Shown piece by piece: positions 48,230-58,269 of a stretch of DNA of 64,000 nucleotides; the stretch's first letter is position 1; each line of letters begins with the position of its first letter. The position numbers and the translations under genes are program-made. The notes beneath the pieces are model-generated. The model was not told the origin of the DNA. It made no database searches and saw only the letters and a program-made list of their open reading frames with translations. The DNA comes from Arsenophonus sp052174535 (lineage in GTDB: Bacteria; Pseudomonadota; Gammaproteobacteria; Enterobacterales; Enterobacteriaceae), in assembly GCA_052174535.1 (NCBI GenBank), contig JBQMRQ010000002.1, forward strand, positions 53,775-117,774. The letters run 5' to 3'.

Positions 48230-49351
48230 TTAACGGCTAATATCATTAGCTTGTTGTAATAAAGTATTACTTTCTCGCATAAATCGTTTAGCATCCTGAC
48301 CAAACCATTGACTAATTTTTTTAAATTGAGCAATAAAATTTTTCTTATCATAAGCTTTAAGCAATGCTACAGAATGACTGAAACTTTGGCAAAATTTAAC
48401 TATCAAATCAATGTTTTCATCAGTTGCCATAATAATATCTGCATAAAGCTGTGGATCCTGAGCAAATAGACGCCCAACCATCACTAATTCTAATTGATAA
48501 ATAGGTGATGAAAACGTTAATAACTGTTGTAGATCTATTTTTTGTTCAGATAAATATTCTCCATAAGCAAAAGTAGTAAAATGGCGAAGTACTTGAATAA
48601 ATCTCATATATTTATCATGCTCTATCGCATTAATTTTATATAATTTAGCCCCCCAAAGATTCAATTGTTTTAATAGCCATTGATATGCTTGTGGATTTCT
48701 CCCTTCACAATAAATAATTACTTGCTTAGCAATACTATTCACATCTGATCCAAACATGGGATGTAAGCCAACAACAGCCCCATTGTGCACTGATAACATA
48801 GCTTTAAGTGGCGATTCCTTAATAGAACAGATATCCATCAATAATGTATCTTCAGGCAATTTCGGTAATCTATTAATAACTTCTAGTGTTAAATGAATTG
48901 GCACGCTTACCATTACTACAGCAGCATTAGCCAATAATTCATCAGCTCTATTCCAATCTTCTTCGCTCAAACTATAAACTTCATATCCAGAGAGTCGAAA
49001 TAATCGACTGAATAATTTTCCCATTTGACCTTGACCACCTACAATAATAATAGGCCCTAGATCAGCATTTAATTTTTTAAACCCTTGATTATTTTCATAT
49101 AGGTATGATTCATGCATAATGCGGCGTAAGATATCTTTAATTAGATCAGGTGCAATACCTATTTTTTTTGCTTCTTTGCATCGCGCTTCTAACATTGAAG
49201 CCTCACGATCTGGCATATAGATAGGTAATCCTTGTTGGCTTTTTACTTCACTAACTGCCGTCACTAATTGCATTCTTTTTGCTAGTAATCTTAGTAATGA
49301 CTTATCAATTTCATCAATCTGTTTACGTAATTGTAATAATTCTTCAGACAT
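48230..49351 (-). CDS. tyrA: T-protein: chorismate mutase / prephenate dehydrogenase
   Basis: Bifunctional enzyme of tyrosine synthesis. The N-terminal AroQ-type chorismate mutase (residues 1-90, LRKQIDEIDKSLLRLLAKRM, MPDREASMLEARCKEA) converts chorismate to prephenate. The NAD-dependent dehydrogenase (about 99-373) makes 4-hydroxyphenylpyruvate: Rossmann motif VGGQGQMGKLF, LHPMFGSDV, SSPIYQLELVMVGRLFAQDP. With the ATG at 49351 the protein is 373 residues, exactly the E. coli length. An in-frame TTG just upstream is not needed, and AAGGT lies 7 bp before the ATG. In E. coli aroF precedes tyrA. No aroF trace was recognised in the 3.3 kb to the right, which are filled with IS relics. The gene is intact amid decay, implying selection for tyrosine supply. 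Confidence 0.97.
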   Translation of the reverse strand: MSEELLQLRKQIDEIDKSLLRLLAKRMQLVTAVSEVKSQQGLPIYMPDREASMLEARCKEAKKIGIAPDLIKDILRRIMHESYLYENNQGFKKLNADLGPIIIVGGQGQMGKLFSRLFRLSGYEVYSLSEEDWNRADELLANAAVVMVSVPIHLTLEVINRLPKLPEDTLLMDICSIKESPLKAMLSVHNGAVVGLHPMFGSDVNSIAKQVIIYCEGRNPQAYQWLLKQLNLWGAKLYKINAIEHDKYMRFIQVLRHFTTFAYGEYLSEQKIDLQQLLTFSSPIYQLELVMVGRLFAQDPQLYADIIMATDENIDLIVKFCQSFSHSVALLKAYDKKNFIAQFKKISQWFGQDAKRFMRESNTLLQQANDISR

Positions 49352-49354
49352 CAA

Positions 49355-49639
49355 TTTACCTTATAGTAGCTTACTTTTCTAAGGCTTAATACGCTCTTTA
49401 AGAGTTGAGCGAATTTTAGTATATAATTTCTTAATACTGTATTCGTTGTTTTAACTAATAAGATGCGGCTCACTATGTGAGTCTGTGAGCCTCTAGCTAT
49501 CTTGCTTCAGAAATTTTCATAATTTGAATACTATTTTATAGTATACGATATATGAATTTTCAGAAATTCATTCAGATGATTCAGTACGAATCCCATTCTA
49601 GAAAGCGTAAACCTGTAAATCAATCAAGAAGACAATAGA
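49355..49639. other. tyrA upstream region
   Basis: Non-coding. It should contain the present tyrA promoter. A TATACT lies at about 49419-49424 on the minus strand, but AT-rich context makes this weak evidence. Confidence 0.3.
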
Positions 49640-51120
49640 TAACTTCACGTGTTACACTATCTTTTTATCCAAAGAATTTTATGATCTCCCTACCAAAATG
49701 GATGAGGATTAGACCAACTAATTTTTTATTATATCCAAAAGAAACTATACAACAATAGGGTCCACTCTATCTCCTGTTTTTGTCGCACACAAATATTATC
49801 CGTCTCTAGTTACGATTAGATAGAGTTTTATCAACTTATAAAGCCAATCCAATGACGCTGGATGCAACTGCATTGAGGTGGGAATGACTGATAATATGCT
49901 TGTCGATGAATTCATTACTAATAAGGAACCGCTAGGAATACCCCCACCTTGTTTCTTCTACGAAGAAACAGAAAGATAACTACGCCGATAAACCTGATAA
50001 ATGGGAACAATATAACATTTCCATTTTTCTGCTAAGATGCCAAGAGAGTAATTTATTTAGATCTACTATATACTACACCCAACTAAACTGGTTTTCACCA
50101 TTAATAATAACTAGAATAAATTTTTTTGAAAATATGATGAAAGCATAAACTCGTAGATCAGTCTATCTATCAATCAAATGCTTGCCTACAGTACTTGTGC
50201 CATTGCTATACCCGGATGGATAATGTTGGCACCTCTCCTGAATGAGCTCTTCTCCACAGTCATTTTCACTAAAGTTGTAAGTTAAAATCCTGCAGTTCAT
50301 ATAGCGTCAAAGTTACCGAGAAGTGATTATTATAGCAGATTTATAGCTTATTAGACTGTAAACTAGCAATACATTACTTTTACTATATCACTATCTTCTT
50401 TATTTTTTTCAAAATAATTTGGCTACTACTAAATACTCTATTAGATGCCAAATGGCACAGACTTGTTCTATATTGGCAGTGGGCACAAAAACAGAGTATT
50501 AAATTGATATTCTGTACATTTTATACTTATAGTCGACAATTCAATTAATATCCACATGTTTATTTCTCCATACTTATTAATGAGCAATGAGCTAGTTATT
50601 AACAATGCCATAGGCATGAACTATTCTTTAAAAAAGCGGTCAAAAAATCTGGTGAAGTACTGTTATTCAGCTAATACGTCACAACTGTGATCTTATAAAT
50701 CCTAATGTCTTCCTGGTCTGATGCATATTTACGCCAGAAAGAAGTGACAGGGTTATCTGAAAGCACAGTACGGATGTTACTAAAGAAAAGTTCACTTTGC
50801 TAAAAAGATGAAATGAGGGTGGTATAGCGTGAAATAGCTCATGCATTACCTTAAATGATCACTAGTATTCATGTAAAAACTGCAGAATTACTGAGGAAGA
50901 AGAGTGCTTGTACATAATTATTACGATTACCGAACTAGTAGTACCCGGCAACAGATCTTGAGGCAGAAAAGATGATTAGGCACTATATATATTAGCATAT
51001 TTCAACGAGGCATTTAAGATAATGCATTACTATAGTTTTTTATTAAATCATAAATAAGGTATACTATATACTAAAGATATATAAGGCACCAAAGATGACA
51101 CAAGGATTGCAAAAAATCAG
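49640..51120 (+). mobile_element. Decayed element, IS91-like (tentative), copy 1
   Basis: This sequence is homologous, in opposite orientation, to 58270-59900. Both share blocks such as TTTTATGATCTCCCT, a CATAAG-type upstream reading and GGTATAGCGTGAAAT. In the better copy, the text K-CSSCGVKSIEQWL with LTF-MPSSL-like pieces resembles the zinc-finger and core region of IS91-type transposases. The assignment is tentative. That it is a repeated mobile element is more certain than its family. No open frame remains. Confidence 0.5.
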
Positions 51121-52212
51121 AAACTAGATTAGAGTTTCTGATTCTGATAAAATGATTCTTTCGTACAGAGAGATCCCCCCCATACCATGAATCCCCATAC
51201 AAATGCATTCTGTATGGCAACAGATTACTTTTTTATCGATACTCAGGGAGCATAAAAACAGGCTACACCTGCAAGGCATCTGCATCGATGATTTTTATGA
51301 AGCCATAAGGGGAACTTCTCAGTGAGAAGTGCATGATCTCTCTGTTTTAGTACCATTTGGAGATTGAAGCAGCGATGCCTTGAAAAGCATAAGTAAATAT
51401 GGTAGCTCCGTGATTTAAGCAATACACACTACGTTTATTTCTTGACTAAAGGCATATATCGTTCTATCAGGGGGACACTGATCACCTTTACCTACTGCTC
51501 ATTATTGACGGTACTGCACATGGATATAAGGAGCTCGTTTCAGTTAAAGATACTTATCAAGAGTTAAAATAAACTGAATTAACTTCTTAATTGCCTGCAA
51601 GCACATGGTTTAACCGCATCTCTCAGACTTGATAGGGACACCGATTCTTAGTTTTTTGTAATTTAATAGCGGCTAAAATATTCCAGGATATTCTAGCAGG
51701 AATGCTATTAGATATACAAAACAAGATTATGCTAAACTACTCCTAAAAGCATATAACTTAAAATTTAAGGCTAAACTGAGCTGCTGGGATTTTTATACCC
51801 CCATAGATTTGTAATATCGCTAATAAAACTTAATAGTTTTTGTAAGGTTTTTAGCATATCCTGCAACGATTAGGAAGCTGGAGAAAAAGCAAGAAGAACA
51901 CTGATATTCTATGACTTTCCGTCAACACAGTGAGTAATAAATAAGAGTGAAAAATCCAATCGAATCAACTTTTGTAATGTTTAGGTTACCGAAGACGGTG
52001 CATAAAGGACTTGTAATTCGAAGAAAACAATTCTTTTATAGTATTTAAGTTACTTTCGTCTGCTCAGAGAAAACTGGAAATAAGCATAACAAGAGATTTA
52101 CTTCCTGACCTTGTGGTGGTAAACAACATCTAATTTAAAAATGGAGAATAGATTTATAAAGCATCAAGCAGAGAATAATCTGATCATCATACACCAGATT
52201 TTCTAATAACTC
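51121..52212 (+). mobile_element. IS256-family element, decayed, 5' truncated
   Basis: Coding traces start with GICIDDFYEAI (51275-51305) and continue through the KAYIVLSGGH-like block, LPTAHY--YCTW, the KNPIESTF block (51945-51970) and SKTGNK, then a 3' terminal repeat ACACCAGATTTTCTAATAACTC (52191-52212). The 5' terminal repeat and N-terminal part are missing, apparently replaced by the IS91-like element. Confidence 0.65.
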
Positions 52213-52681
52213 ATAATTATTTGGTAATTATTTATCCAATGGATCATATTTTTAAGCTATTTCGATTTAATTAAAATTTCTTGATAAGAAATATCAACAT
52301 TATTAAGCTTATCTTTGTATGATCATTAGCTTTTACCCTTACCCGTTTAACTTTTTATTCTGTATGTATTACACAGATTTGTGATTCAGGTATTCGATAA
52401 CGTGAATTATAATATTATAATCAATTAATGATAAATATAAGAATATTTGCTTATTCTAATACAGAATAGAATACAATAGAACACAACATAACTATATAAT
52501 TAAATCAAATTTAAAATCATATTTATGATAAAAAATATTCTCCGTTTGTAACAAATTACAAAAAGGATTTTATAAAAATAACTACTAATAATAATCTATT
52601 AAATTGAAAATAAGTAATAAAAAAAGAAAAAGTTCAAAATTTTTGCAAGCTTTAAAGATTTTTAGGATGTAGTGAAGCAAA
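52213..52681. other. Non-coding region downstream of rplS
   Basis: AT-rich sequence without a recognisable gene or clear hairpin. The yfi genes and aroF, which separate rplS and tyrA in E. coli, are gone. Confidence 0.45.
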
Positions 52682-53035
52682 TTATTTGGTGTTTAAGCGT
52701 TCTTTAATACGAGCTGCTTTACCAGAGCGCTCCCTCAAGTAATACAATTTAGCTCTGCGAACATCACCACAACGCTTAACTGTGATATTATCGATAAGTG
52801 GTGAATGCATCTGAAATACCCGCTCAACACCTTCACCATTAGAAATTTTACGAACAGTAAATGCTGAATGTAAACCACGATTACGAATAGCGATAATCAC
52901 GCCTTCGAATGACTGCAAACGTCTTTTAGAACCCTCAACCACCCATACCGTAACTTCTACGGTATCTCCTGAACGAAATGAAGGGATGTTTTGCTTCATT
53001 TGTTCTTGTTCAAGCTGTTTAATAATATTACTCAT
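52682..53035 (-). CDS. rplS: 50S ribosomal protein L19
   Basis: A 117-residue large-subunit protein at the 30S-50S interface. The start is the ATG at 53035 (MSNIIKQLEQEQMKQ), as in E. coli; a GTG two codons upstream is not needed. Conserved text includes RSGDTVEVTVWVVEG, IAIRNRGLHSAFTVRK and YYLRERSGKAARIKER. It is the last gene of the rpsP-rimM-trmD-rplS operon, 56 bp after trmD. Confidence 0.97.
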   Translation of the reverse strand: MSNIIKQLEQEQMKQNIPSFRSGDTVEVTVWVVEGSKRRLQSFEGVIIAIRNRGLHSAFTVRKISNGEGVERVFQMHSPLIDNITVKRCGDVRRAKLYYLRERSGKAARIKERLNTK

Positions 53036-53091
53036 AATCACTCTTTCACATTAAGTAAACTGATATATACAAGACAGTGTCATATCTTGTC

Positions 53092-53841
53092 TTAATTATG
53101 TTGTTCTTTATATTCCTGTTGGAATTCTGCTAACAACATTCTTTGCTCGTCAGTTAGAGCTAAACTTGTTAGAAGATCAGGTCTTCTAAGCCAAGTTCGG
53201 CCCAATGAGTGTTTTTTTCTCCAATGCTCTATTTTAGCATGGTTTCCCGACAATAAGACACTTGGAACTTGCATACCTTCTAACACCTCAGGACGGGTAT
53301 AGTGAGGATAATCAAGTAATCCATTCATAAAAGAGTCTTCCTCTGCTGATGACTGATGACCTAATACACCAGGAATAAATCTAGAAATTGAATCGATCAT
53401 CACCATTGCTGGTAATTCTCCTCCGCTAAGAACATAATCACCAATTGACCATTCTTCATCAATTTCAGTTTCATTAATACGTTCATCGATACCTTCATAT
53501 CGACCACAAACTAAAATAAGCTTTTTGTTCGTCCTCAATTGGCAAATAGCTTGTTGATTAAATTTATATCCATGCGGTGAAAGATAAATTACTTTAGCAT
53601 TTTCACCGATCTTAGATTTTACTGCATGAATAGTATCTCTAAGAGGCTGTACCATCATCAACATACCTGGACCGCCACCATAAAGTCGACCATCTACAGT
53701 GCGATGTCTGTCGTGAGTATAATCTCGCGGATTCCAGCACTGTATATTCAATAGGCCATTTTTTACTGCACGACCTATCACCCCATACTCAGTTATTGCG
53801 CGAAACATTTCTGGAAACAAGCTAATAATCCCAATCCACAT
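53092..53841 (-). CDS. trmD: tRNA (guanine-37-N1)-methyltransferase
   Basis: SPOUT-class enzyme that methylates G37 next to the anticodon using S-adenosylmethionine and so prevents +1 frameshifting. The start MWIGIISLFPEMFRA at 53841 matches E. coli. GGAG precedes it (53851-53854 on the plus strand reads CTCC), and an adjacent ATG at 53844 is an alternative. The trefoil-knot motifs YLSPHG, LVCGRYEGIDERI and EEWSIGDYVLSGGE are present, as is LLDYPHYTRPE with the catalytic Asp. The protein is 249 residues against 255 in E. coli. Between rimM and rplS, in the ancestral operon. Confidence 0.97.
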   Translation of the reverse strand: MWIGIISLFPEMFRAITEYGVIGRAVKNGLLNIQCWNPRDYTHDRHRTVDGRLYGGGPGMLMMVQPLRDTIHAVKSKIGENAKVIYLSPHGYKFNQQAICQLRTNKKLILVCGRYEGIDERINETEIDEEWSIGDYVLSGGELPAMVMIDSISRFIPGVLGHQSSAEEDSFMNGLLDYPHYTRPEVLEGMQVPSVLLSGNHAKIEHWRKKHSLGRTWLRRPDLLTSLALTDEQRMLLAEFQQEYKEQHN

Positions 53842-53877
53842 CATCTTGCGCTCCACCCATAAACCTTTAATTAGCAT

Positions 53878-54426
53878 TTAAAAATCAATATCCCAATCTA
53901 CTTTAATTATCTTAGTAAAAAGATCAACGTTCTTAATTACCTGTTTATCAAGAAATGGTATTAACCGCTCTTTAACACTGAATGGATCTTTTAGATTTAT
54001 TTTAATTACCAGTATGTCATTTGATCCTGTTTCTATTAAATATTTAACATAACCCAAATTATAACCTTTAGTAGTTATGACCTGACAACCAATCAGATCT
54101 TTCCAATAATACTCATTACCTTCAAGTTCAGGCAGTTGTACTGAATCAGCGATAATTTCACAATTAGTCATTAAATTAGCAGAAACTCTATCATCAATAT
54201 GCTTTATTTTGATGATAAAATCTTGATTATGATGTTTCCAACATTCTAATTCCAGTTGTTGCCACTGACCTGAATAATGAATAAACCAAGGTTGATACTC
54301 GAATATGTCTTCGGTATATTCAGTGAATGAAAAAATTTTGATCCAACCACGAATTCCATATGCAGAGCCTAATTTGCCTAATACTATAGGATTATAAGGG
54401 ATTTTAAAGCAAAAGTCTTTACTCAT
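53878..54426 (-). CDS. rimM: 16S rRNA processing / 30S maturation factor RimM
   Basis: Assists late assembly of the 30S head and binds S19. The start ATG at 54426 (MSKDFCFKIPYNP) gives 182 residues, the E. coli length. The N-terminal domain shows VLGKLGSAYGIRGWIKIFS, QPWFIHYSGQW and WKHHNQDFIIKIK. The C-terminal PRC-barrel begins near EYYWKDLIGCQV and includes ETGSNDILVIK and the end VDWDIDF. More Ile, Lys and Asn than E. coli, as expected for the AT bias. Its stop codon lies 36 bp before the trmD start. Confidence 0.97.
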   Translation of the reverse strand: MSKDFCFKIPYNPIVLGKLGSAYGIRGWIKIFSFTEYTEDIFEYQPWFIHYSGQWQQLELECWKHHNQDFIIKIKHIDDRVSANLMTNCEIIADSVQLPELEGNEYYWKDLIGCQVITTKGYNLGYVKYLIETGSNDILVIKINLKDPFSVKERLIPFLDKQVIKNVDLFTKIIKVDWDIDF

Positions 54427-54441
54427 TACCACCGTAGTAAA

Positions 54442-54690
54442 TTAAGCCACTCTTTTTACTTGTTTGATCAATGTAGAAACACGATCAGAAACTGTTGCAC
54501 CTAAACCAACCCAATGGTCAACACGATCTAAATCTAAACGCAATTTTTCTGCGTTACCTGATGAAATAGGATTAAAAAATCCTATACGCTCAATAAATCG
54601 ACCATCACGTGCATTACGACTATCTGTGACAACGATTTGATAAAACGGACGCTTCTTTGCACAACTACGAGCTAAACGAATTGTTACCAT
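54442..54690 (-). CDS. rpsP: 30S ribosomal protein S16
   Basis: An 82-residue small-subunit protein, E. coli length, starting MVTIRLARSCAKKRPFYQI with GAGGGA 6-7 bp upstream. The frame is open for seven more codons upstream but these do not belong. First gene of the operon rpsP-rimM-trmD-rplS, 15 bp before rimM. Confidence 0.97.
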   Translation of the reverse strand: MVTIRLARSCAKKRPFYQIVVTDSRNARDGRFIERIGFFNPISSGNAEKLRLDLDRVDHWVGLGATVSDRVSTLIKQVKRVA

Positions 54691-54713
54691 TAGTCCCTCA
54701 TTAATTAACAAAA

Positions 54714-54748
54714 CAACTAGACTCTATCGAGAGGATAGAGTCTAGTTG
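54714..54748 (-). terminator. Perfect 15-bp hairpin between ffh and rpsP
   Basis: CAACTAGACTCTATC (54714-54728) and its exact reverse complement (54734-54748) enclose a 5-base loop (GAGAG). In the direction of transcription the stem is followed by GTTTTGTTAATT, which suits a Rho-independent terminator of ffh or an attenuator in the leader of the rpsP operon. It is the longest perfect stem seen next to any gene in this window. Confidence 0.78.
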
Positions 54749-54824
54749 TCTATAAAATCTTATTTTATACTTTTTTAATATAAAAAGCAATTAAAAGTAC
54801 TAACTTTTATTTAAAAGTTAGTTA

Positions 54825-56186
54825 TTAATCACTAAAGAAACCTGGTGGCATTATACCTTTCATCCCGCCCATTATCTTAGCTAATCCGCCTTTTTTTATT
54901 TTCTTCATCATGCGTTGCATATCATCAAACTGTTTAAGTATCCGGTTAATATCCTGTACCTGTGTGCCGGAACCAGTTGCAATGCGTCTTTTGCGTGATC
55001 CTTTAATAATTTCTGGTTTTTGTCGTTCTTTACTGCTCATTGAATTAATAATCGCTTCCATTCTAATCAACACTTTATCATCCATTTGTGATTTAACTAC
55101 ATCAGGAACATGGGATATGCCAGGCATTTTACTTAACATGCTTTCCATACCACCCATATTACGGATCTGTTTAAGCTGTTCAAGAAAATCATTTAGATCA
55201 AAACTATTCCCTTTTTTAAGTTTACGAGAAAACTTTTCCACCTTATCACGGTCAACTTTGTTTTCTATCTGTTCAATCAGCGATAAGACATCTCCCATAC
55301 CAAGGATGCGAGAGGCAATTCTATCAGGATAAAAAGGCTCTAATCCATCAATTTTTTCCCCTATGCCCAAAAATTTAATAGGTTTACCTGTAATATAGCG
55401 AATCGATAATGCGGCACCACCACGAGCATCACCATCAATTTTCGTTAAAATAACACCGGTTAATGGCAACATTTTATTAAATAACTTAGCGGCATTAGCC
55501 GCATCTTGCCCGGTCATTGCATCAACAATAAATAAGGTTTCAATTGGATTAATAGCGCAATCGATTGCATGAATTTCTTCCATCATGTATGCATCAGCAT
55601 GCATGCGCCCAGCAGTATCAATAATTAGCACATCATAAAATTTTAATTTTGCATGTTGTAAGGCATTAGTTGCAATCTTAACAGGCTTCTCGCTTGAAGT
55701 TGATGGGAAAAAATCAATGCCGATCATTTGAGTTAATGTTTCTAATTGTTTGATAGCAGCAGGACGATAAATATCAGCAGAAACCACTAAAACTTTTTTA
55801 TTCTGTTTTTCTTTTAATAATTTTCCTAATTTAGCCACAGTGGTGGTTTTACCCACTCCTTGTAATCCGACAATAAGGATAACAGCAGGAGGTTGTACGG
55901 ATAAATTTAAAACGCTATTATCCTCACCCATCGCTCTAATAAGCTCATTTTGTACAATTTTAATGAATTCTTGGCCTGGTGTTAGACTTTTATTGACATT
56001 TTGACCTACTGCACTTTCTTTTACTGATTGAATAAAATCACGTACGACTAGCAAAGCAACATCAGCTTCTAATAATGCCATGCGAACTTCACGTAATGTT
56101 TCTTTAATATTATCTTCAGTCAATCTTCCACGACCACTAATATTTCGCAATGTACGCGAAAGTCTATCAGTTAAATTATCAAACAT
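54825..56186 (-). CDS. ffh: Signal recognition particle protein Ffh
   Basis: GTPase of the bacterial SRP, which binds signal sequences and 4.5S RNA and hands ribosomes to FtsY. 453 residues, the same as E. coli. The N domain starts MFDNLTDRLSRTLRNISGRG. The P-loop is GLQGVGKTTT (residues 107-116), with DTAGRMHADA at 190-199 and TKIDGDARGG at 248-257. The M domain has KMPGISHVPD, the RNA-binding segment (RRIATGSGTQVQDINRIL) and the Met-rich stretch MQRMMKKI. Fully intact, consistent with retained ftsY at the window start. The upstream side is bounded by IS481 and IS256 relics within about 290 bp. Confidence 0.98.
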   Translation of the reverse strand: MFDNLTDRLSRTLRNISGRGRLTEDNIKETLREVRMALLEADVALLVVRDFIQSVKESAVGQNVNKSLTPGQEFIKIVQNELIRAMGEDNSVLNLSVQPPAVILIVGLQGVGKTTTVAKLGKLLKEKQNKKVLVVSADIYRPAAIKQLETLTQMIGIDFFPSTSSEKPVKIATNALQHAKLKFYDVLIIDTAGRMHADAYMMEEIHAIDCAINPIETLFIVDAMTGQDAANAAKLFNKMLPLTGVILTKIDGDARGGAALSIRYITGKPIKFLGIGEKIDGLEPFYPDRIASRILGMGDVLSLIEQIENKVDRDKVEKFSRKLKKGNSFDLNDFLEQLKQIRNMGGMESMLSKMPGISHVPDVVKSQMDDKVLIRMEAIINSMSSKERQKPEIIKGSRKRRIATGSGTQVQDINRILKQFDDMQRMMKKIKKGGLAKIMGGMKGIMPPGFFSD

Positions 56187-56329
56187 GTTCTTAACTCAAT
56201 TCTATTAAAGGGATCTGTTGTCAGTTAATTTTTAATATAAAATGATGATAATTCAATCTTTATATCGAGCTTTTATTTATAAGAATAGTTGTCATTTCCT
56301 GAAAAATAGTATGAATTTAATAATTTAAT

Positions 56330-56470
56330 TTTAATTTTAAACCAGTCTTTCATAGATTGCAATGGAGTTTTAGTACTTAATACTGATTGAGTAATTCCTG
56401 ATTGTACAGTAAAGGATATTGATGCAGAGCAATCTCAAGCTCTTGAGCAGAATTGAAATGATAACTTTAT
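56330..56470 (-). mobile_element. 3' scar of an IS481 element, inverted
   Basis: The reverse complement matches the last 130 bp of the IS481 copies (the LVQELEIALHQY-like segment, then a TCAGTATTAAGTA---AAACTCCATTG block, then the KDW-K segment). It is cut by an IS256 element starting at 56476. It lies 150 bp upstream of ffh. Confidence 0.62.
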
Positions 56471-56475
56471 ATCTT

Positions 56476-57849
56476 GAGTTATCCTTATTCTGGTATATAA
56501 GGTTCAAAGATGACAGCCTATCATCCTACTGATTAATTTCGTAAATAATGTTAACAATAGAGAGATGATATAGCATGAAAGTGTACCCCATAAAGGTATC
56601 TATGAAATTAGATATTACTTATGTCTTTTGCATCAACTCATACGTAATAATGCTAGATAGTTGATAGGCACCACTGTTGAGGATGAGCTTGAAAGCATAC
56701 TGTGATAACGTGCTAAACACTCCATTATTGATTAGCATTCATTGCGTCGTTTGTAACGATTATTTGCCGTAATGAACCATAGAAAACTGGTATTTTTGCG
56801 ATCTTGAGATTAAAATACTCTAAGATTAGGATCAGAATGATAATAAATATACCTTAACAGCTCATTGCTACCGCCTTATCTGAAGCGTGAAAAAATGACG
56901 AAAAATTTGCTCTTATCCTGTTCTACCCATGCAACGGTAGTTTTCATGAGCCTTGAGGCGCTTCTTGGTTAAAAAGCACATAGTCTTTTGCCAGTACCAT
57001 CAGCAGACTGAAACAGTAATGGATTGAAGAGTATTACTAATGGCAGGCTCCATGATTTAACGATACACTTAACGTTTATTTTTTCGGAAGGATATATGTC
57101 ATCTCCTGTCAGGCAACCTGATCGCCTCTCCCTGCTAGTTATATTGGCGTATTAAAGAAGGATGTAAGGAGGTCCGTCGCAGTTGAAAATGATTATTGAA
57201 AATTAAAAAATGGGAACTGGACCCAATCTTCTAGATGACCGCAAATGCGCATGGCTTAACCATATTTTCAGGCTTACTACGGGAGATGATCCTTTTAGTT
57301 TTTAAACTGTAATGGTAAAAATATTTCCTGACATGTAGTATAAATACTGTTGGGTGGCATATAAAATGGCTAATCCTCTAGCTTCACTTCAAAGGCATGT
57401 AACCGAAAGTTAAGGGTGAGCTGCAGATATTTATCTAGTAGAAAGTTGCGATGCCCTAATAAAGTCTTTGATGATTTGTTGGCAAGGATTTCAGGGTAGC
57501 ATTCAGCGATGAGAATGTTGGAGAATAATCAAAAAAAAGAACTACTGGGATTCTATTCCTTCCCGTTAGCGCACTTGGTATCATAAGAACGCTCGAATCT
57601 AATTGAATTGATTTTTGCAACAGTGACTGACCCTATGAAATGGATACGTGAAAAGTGTCGTTTAAAGAACATAATCCTTTTATGATATTTAAGCTACTTC
57701 TGTCTGATTAAGAACTGGAACTGGCTAATGAGATTTAACTTTTTTATCCTATAACCAATAAACACCATCCTATTTAAAGGATGGAGAACAGATTATTGAT
57801 GCATCAGCAATGTAGCCTAATTAGCAGATAACAGATTTACTAATAATTC
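56476..57849 (+). mobile_element. IS256-family element, decayed, full length
   Basis: About 1.37 kb from GAGTTATCCTTATTCTGGTA (5' repeat, 56476) to a 3' repeat near 57849. The most readable IS256 copy: ENWYFCDLEIKI (56785-56820), LLPPYLK-like text, PVPSADXNS (the STISRLK region, near 57000), the metal-binding core with MILYVISCQ-like text, ANPLASLQRHVTES-GELQ (57375-57425, matching CWVHKTANVL--LPKS-QPKAK), then LNLIESIFATV (57595-57625) and the YLSYFCLIKNWNWL C-terminus (57680-57725). The frame is broken many times. Confidence 0.78.
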
Positions 57850-57908
57850 AACAACTTTAAAAAAAGTTAATCAGCTTGCAGTTCATCGGCTAAAAATTCA
57901 TTATCTAT

Positions 57909-57936
57909 TATGTAATGTATTGTATGTAATGTATTG
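57909..57936. repeat. Perfect 14-bp tandem duplication
   Basis: TATGTAATGTATTG occurs twice head to tail directly after the IS256 element. Confidence 0.9.
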
Positions 57937-57949
57937 GGGGATAAAAACT

Positions 57950-58269
57950 GGTTTTAACTACTTATAATTTATTTAAAATAATCTTGATTATCTTATTATA
58001 TAAAGTTCATGGTTAGAAATAAATTTTCTTCTTTAAGAGCACATCAAAAGTCAGTTTTTCTGTTAAAAGCAGATAAAATCAGTTTGGATTTATTGTATAT
58101 TAAACTTTTATTGGAGTATGCATTTCTTTCTAACAATAATTCTATTGTCTGCTTCTCAAGACTGAGCGCCATACAGAATTCATTTATATGAGATCTGTTT
58201 TCAGAAATCCTTTTATCAGAACGACGAATCCCCCGACCCCTTGTTTTCCGGTTTTTTGCATGCCCCGTC
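57950..58269. other. Stretch with overlapping short frames, no gene supported
   Basis: A 78-codon minus frame (58044-58280) begins MLKMTGHAKNRKTRGRGIRR with a basic N-terminus. A 60-codon plus frame overlaps it. Neither has a clear ribosome-binding site or family. The minus frame could be the decayed tail of the neighbouring IS91-like element. Confidence 0.35.

Noticed and set aside
54910..55332. 140-codon plus-strand open frame
   Set aside because: Lies opposite ffh in a coding region with strong conservation on the minus strand, so it is a shadow frame.
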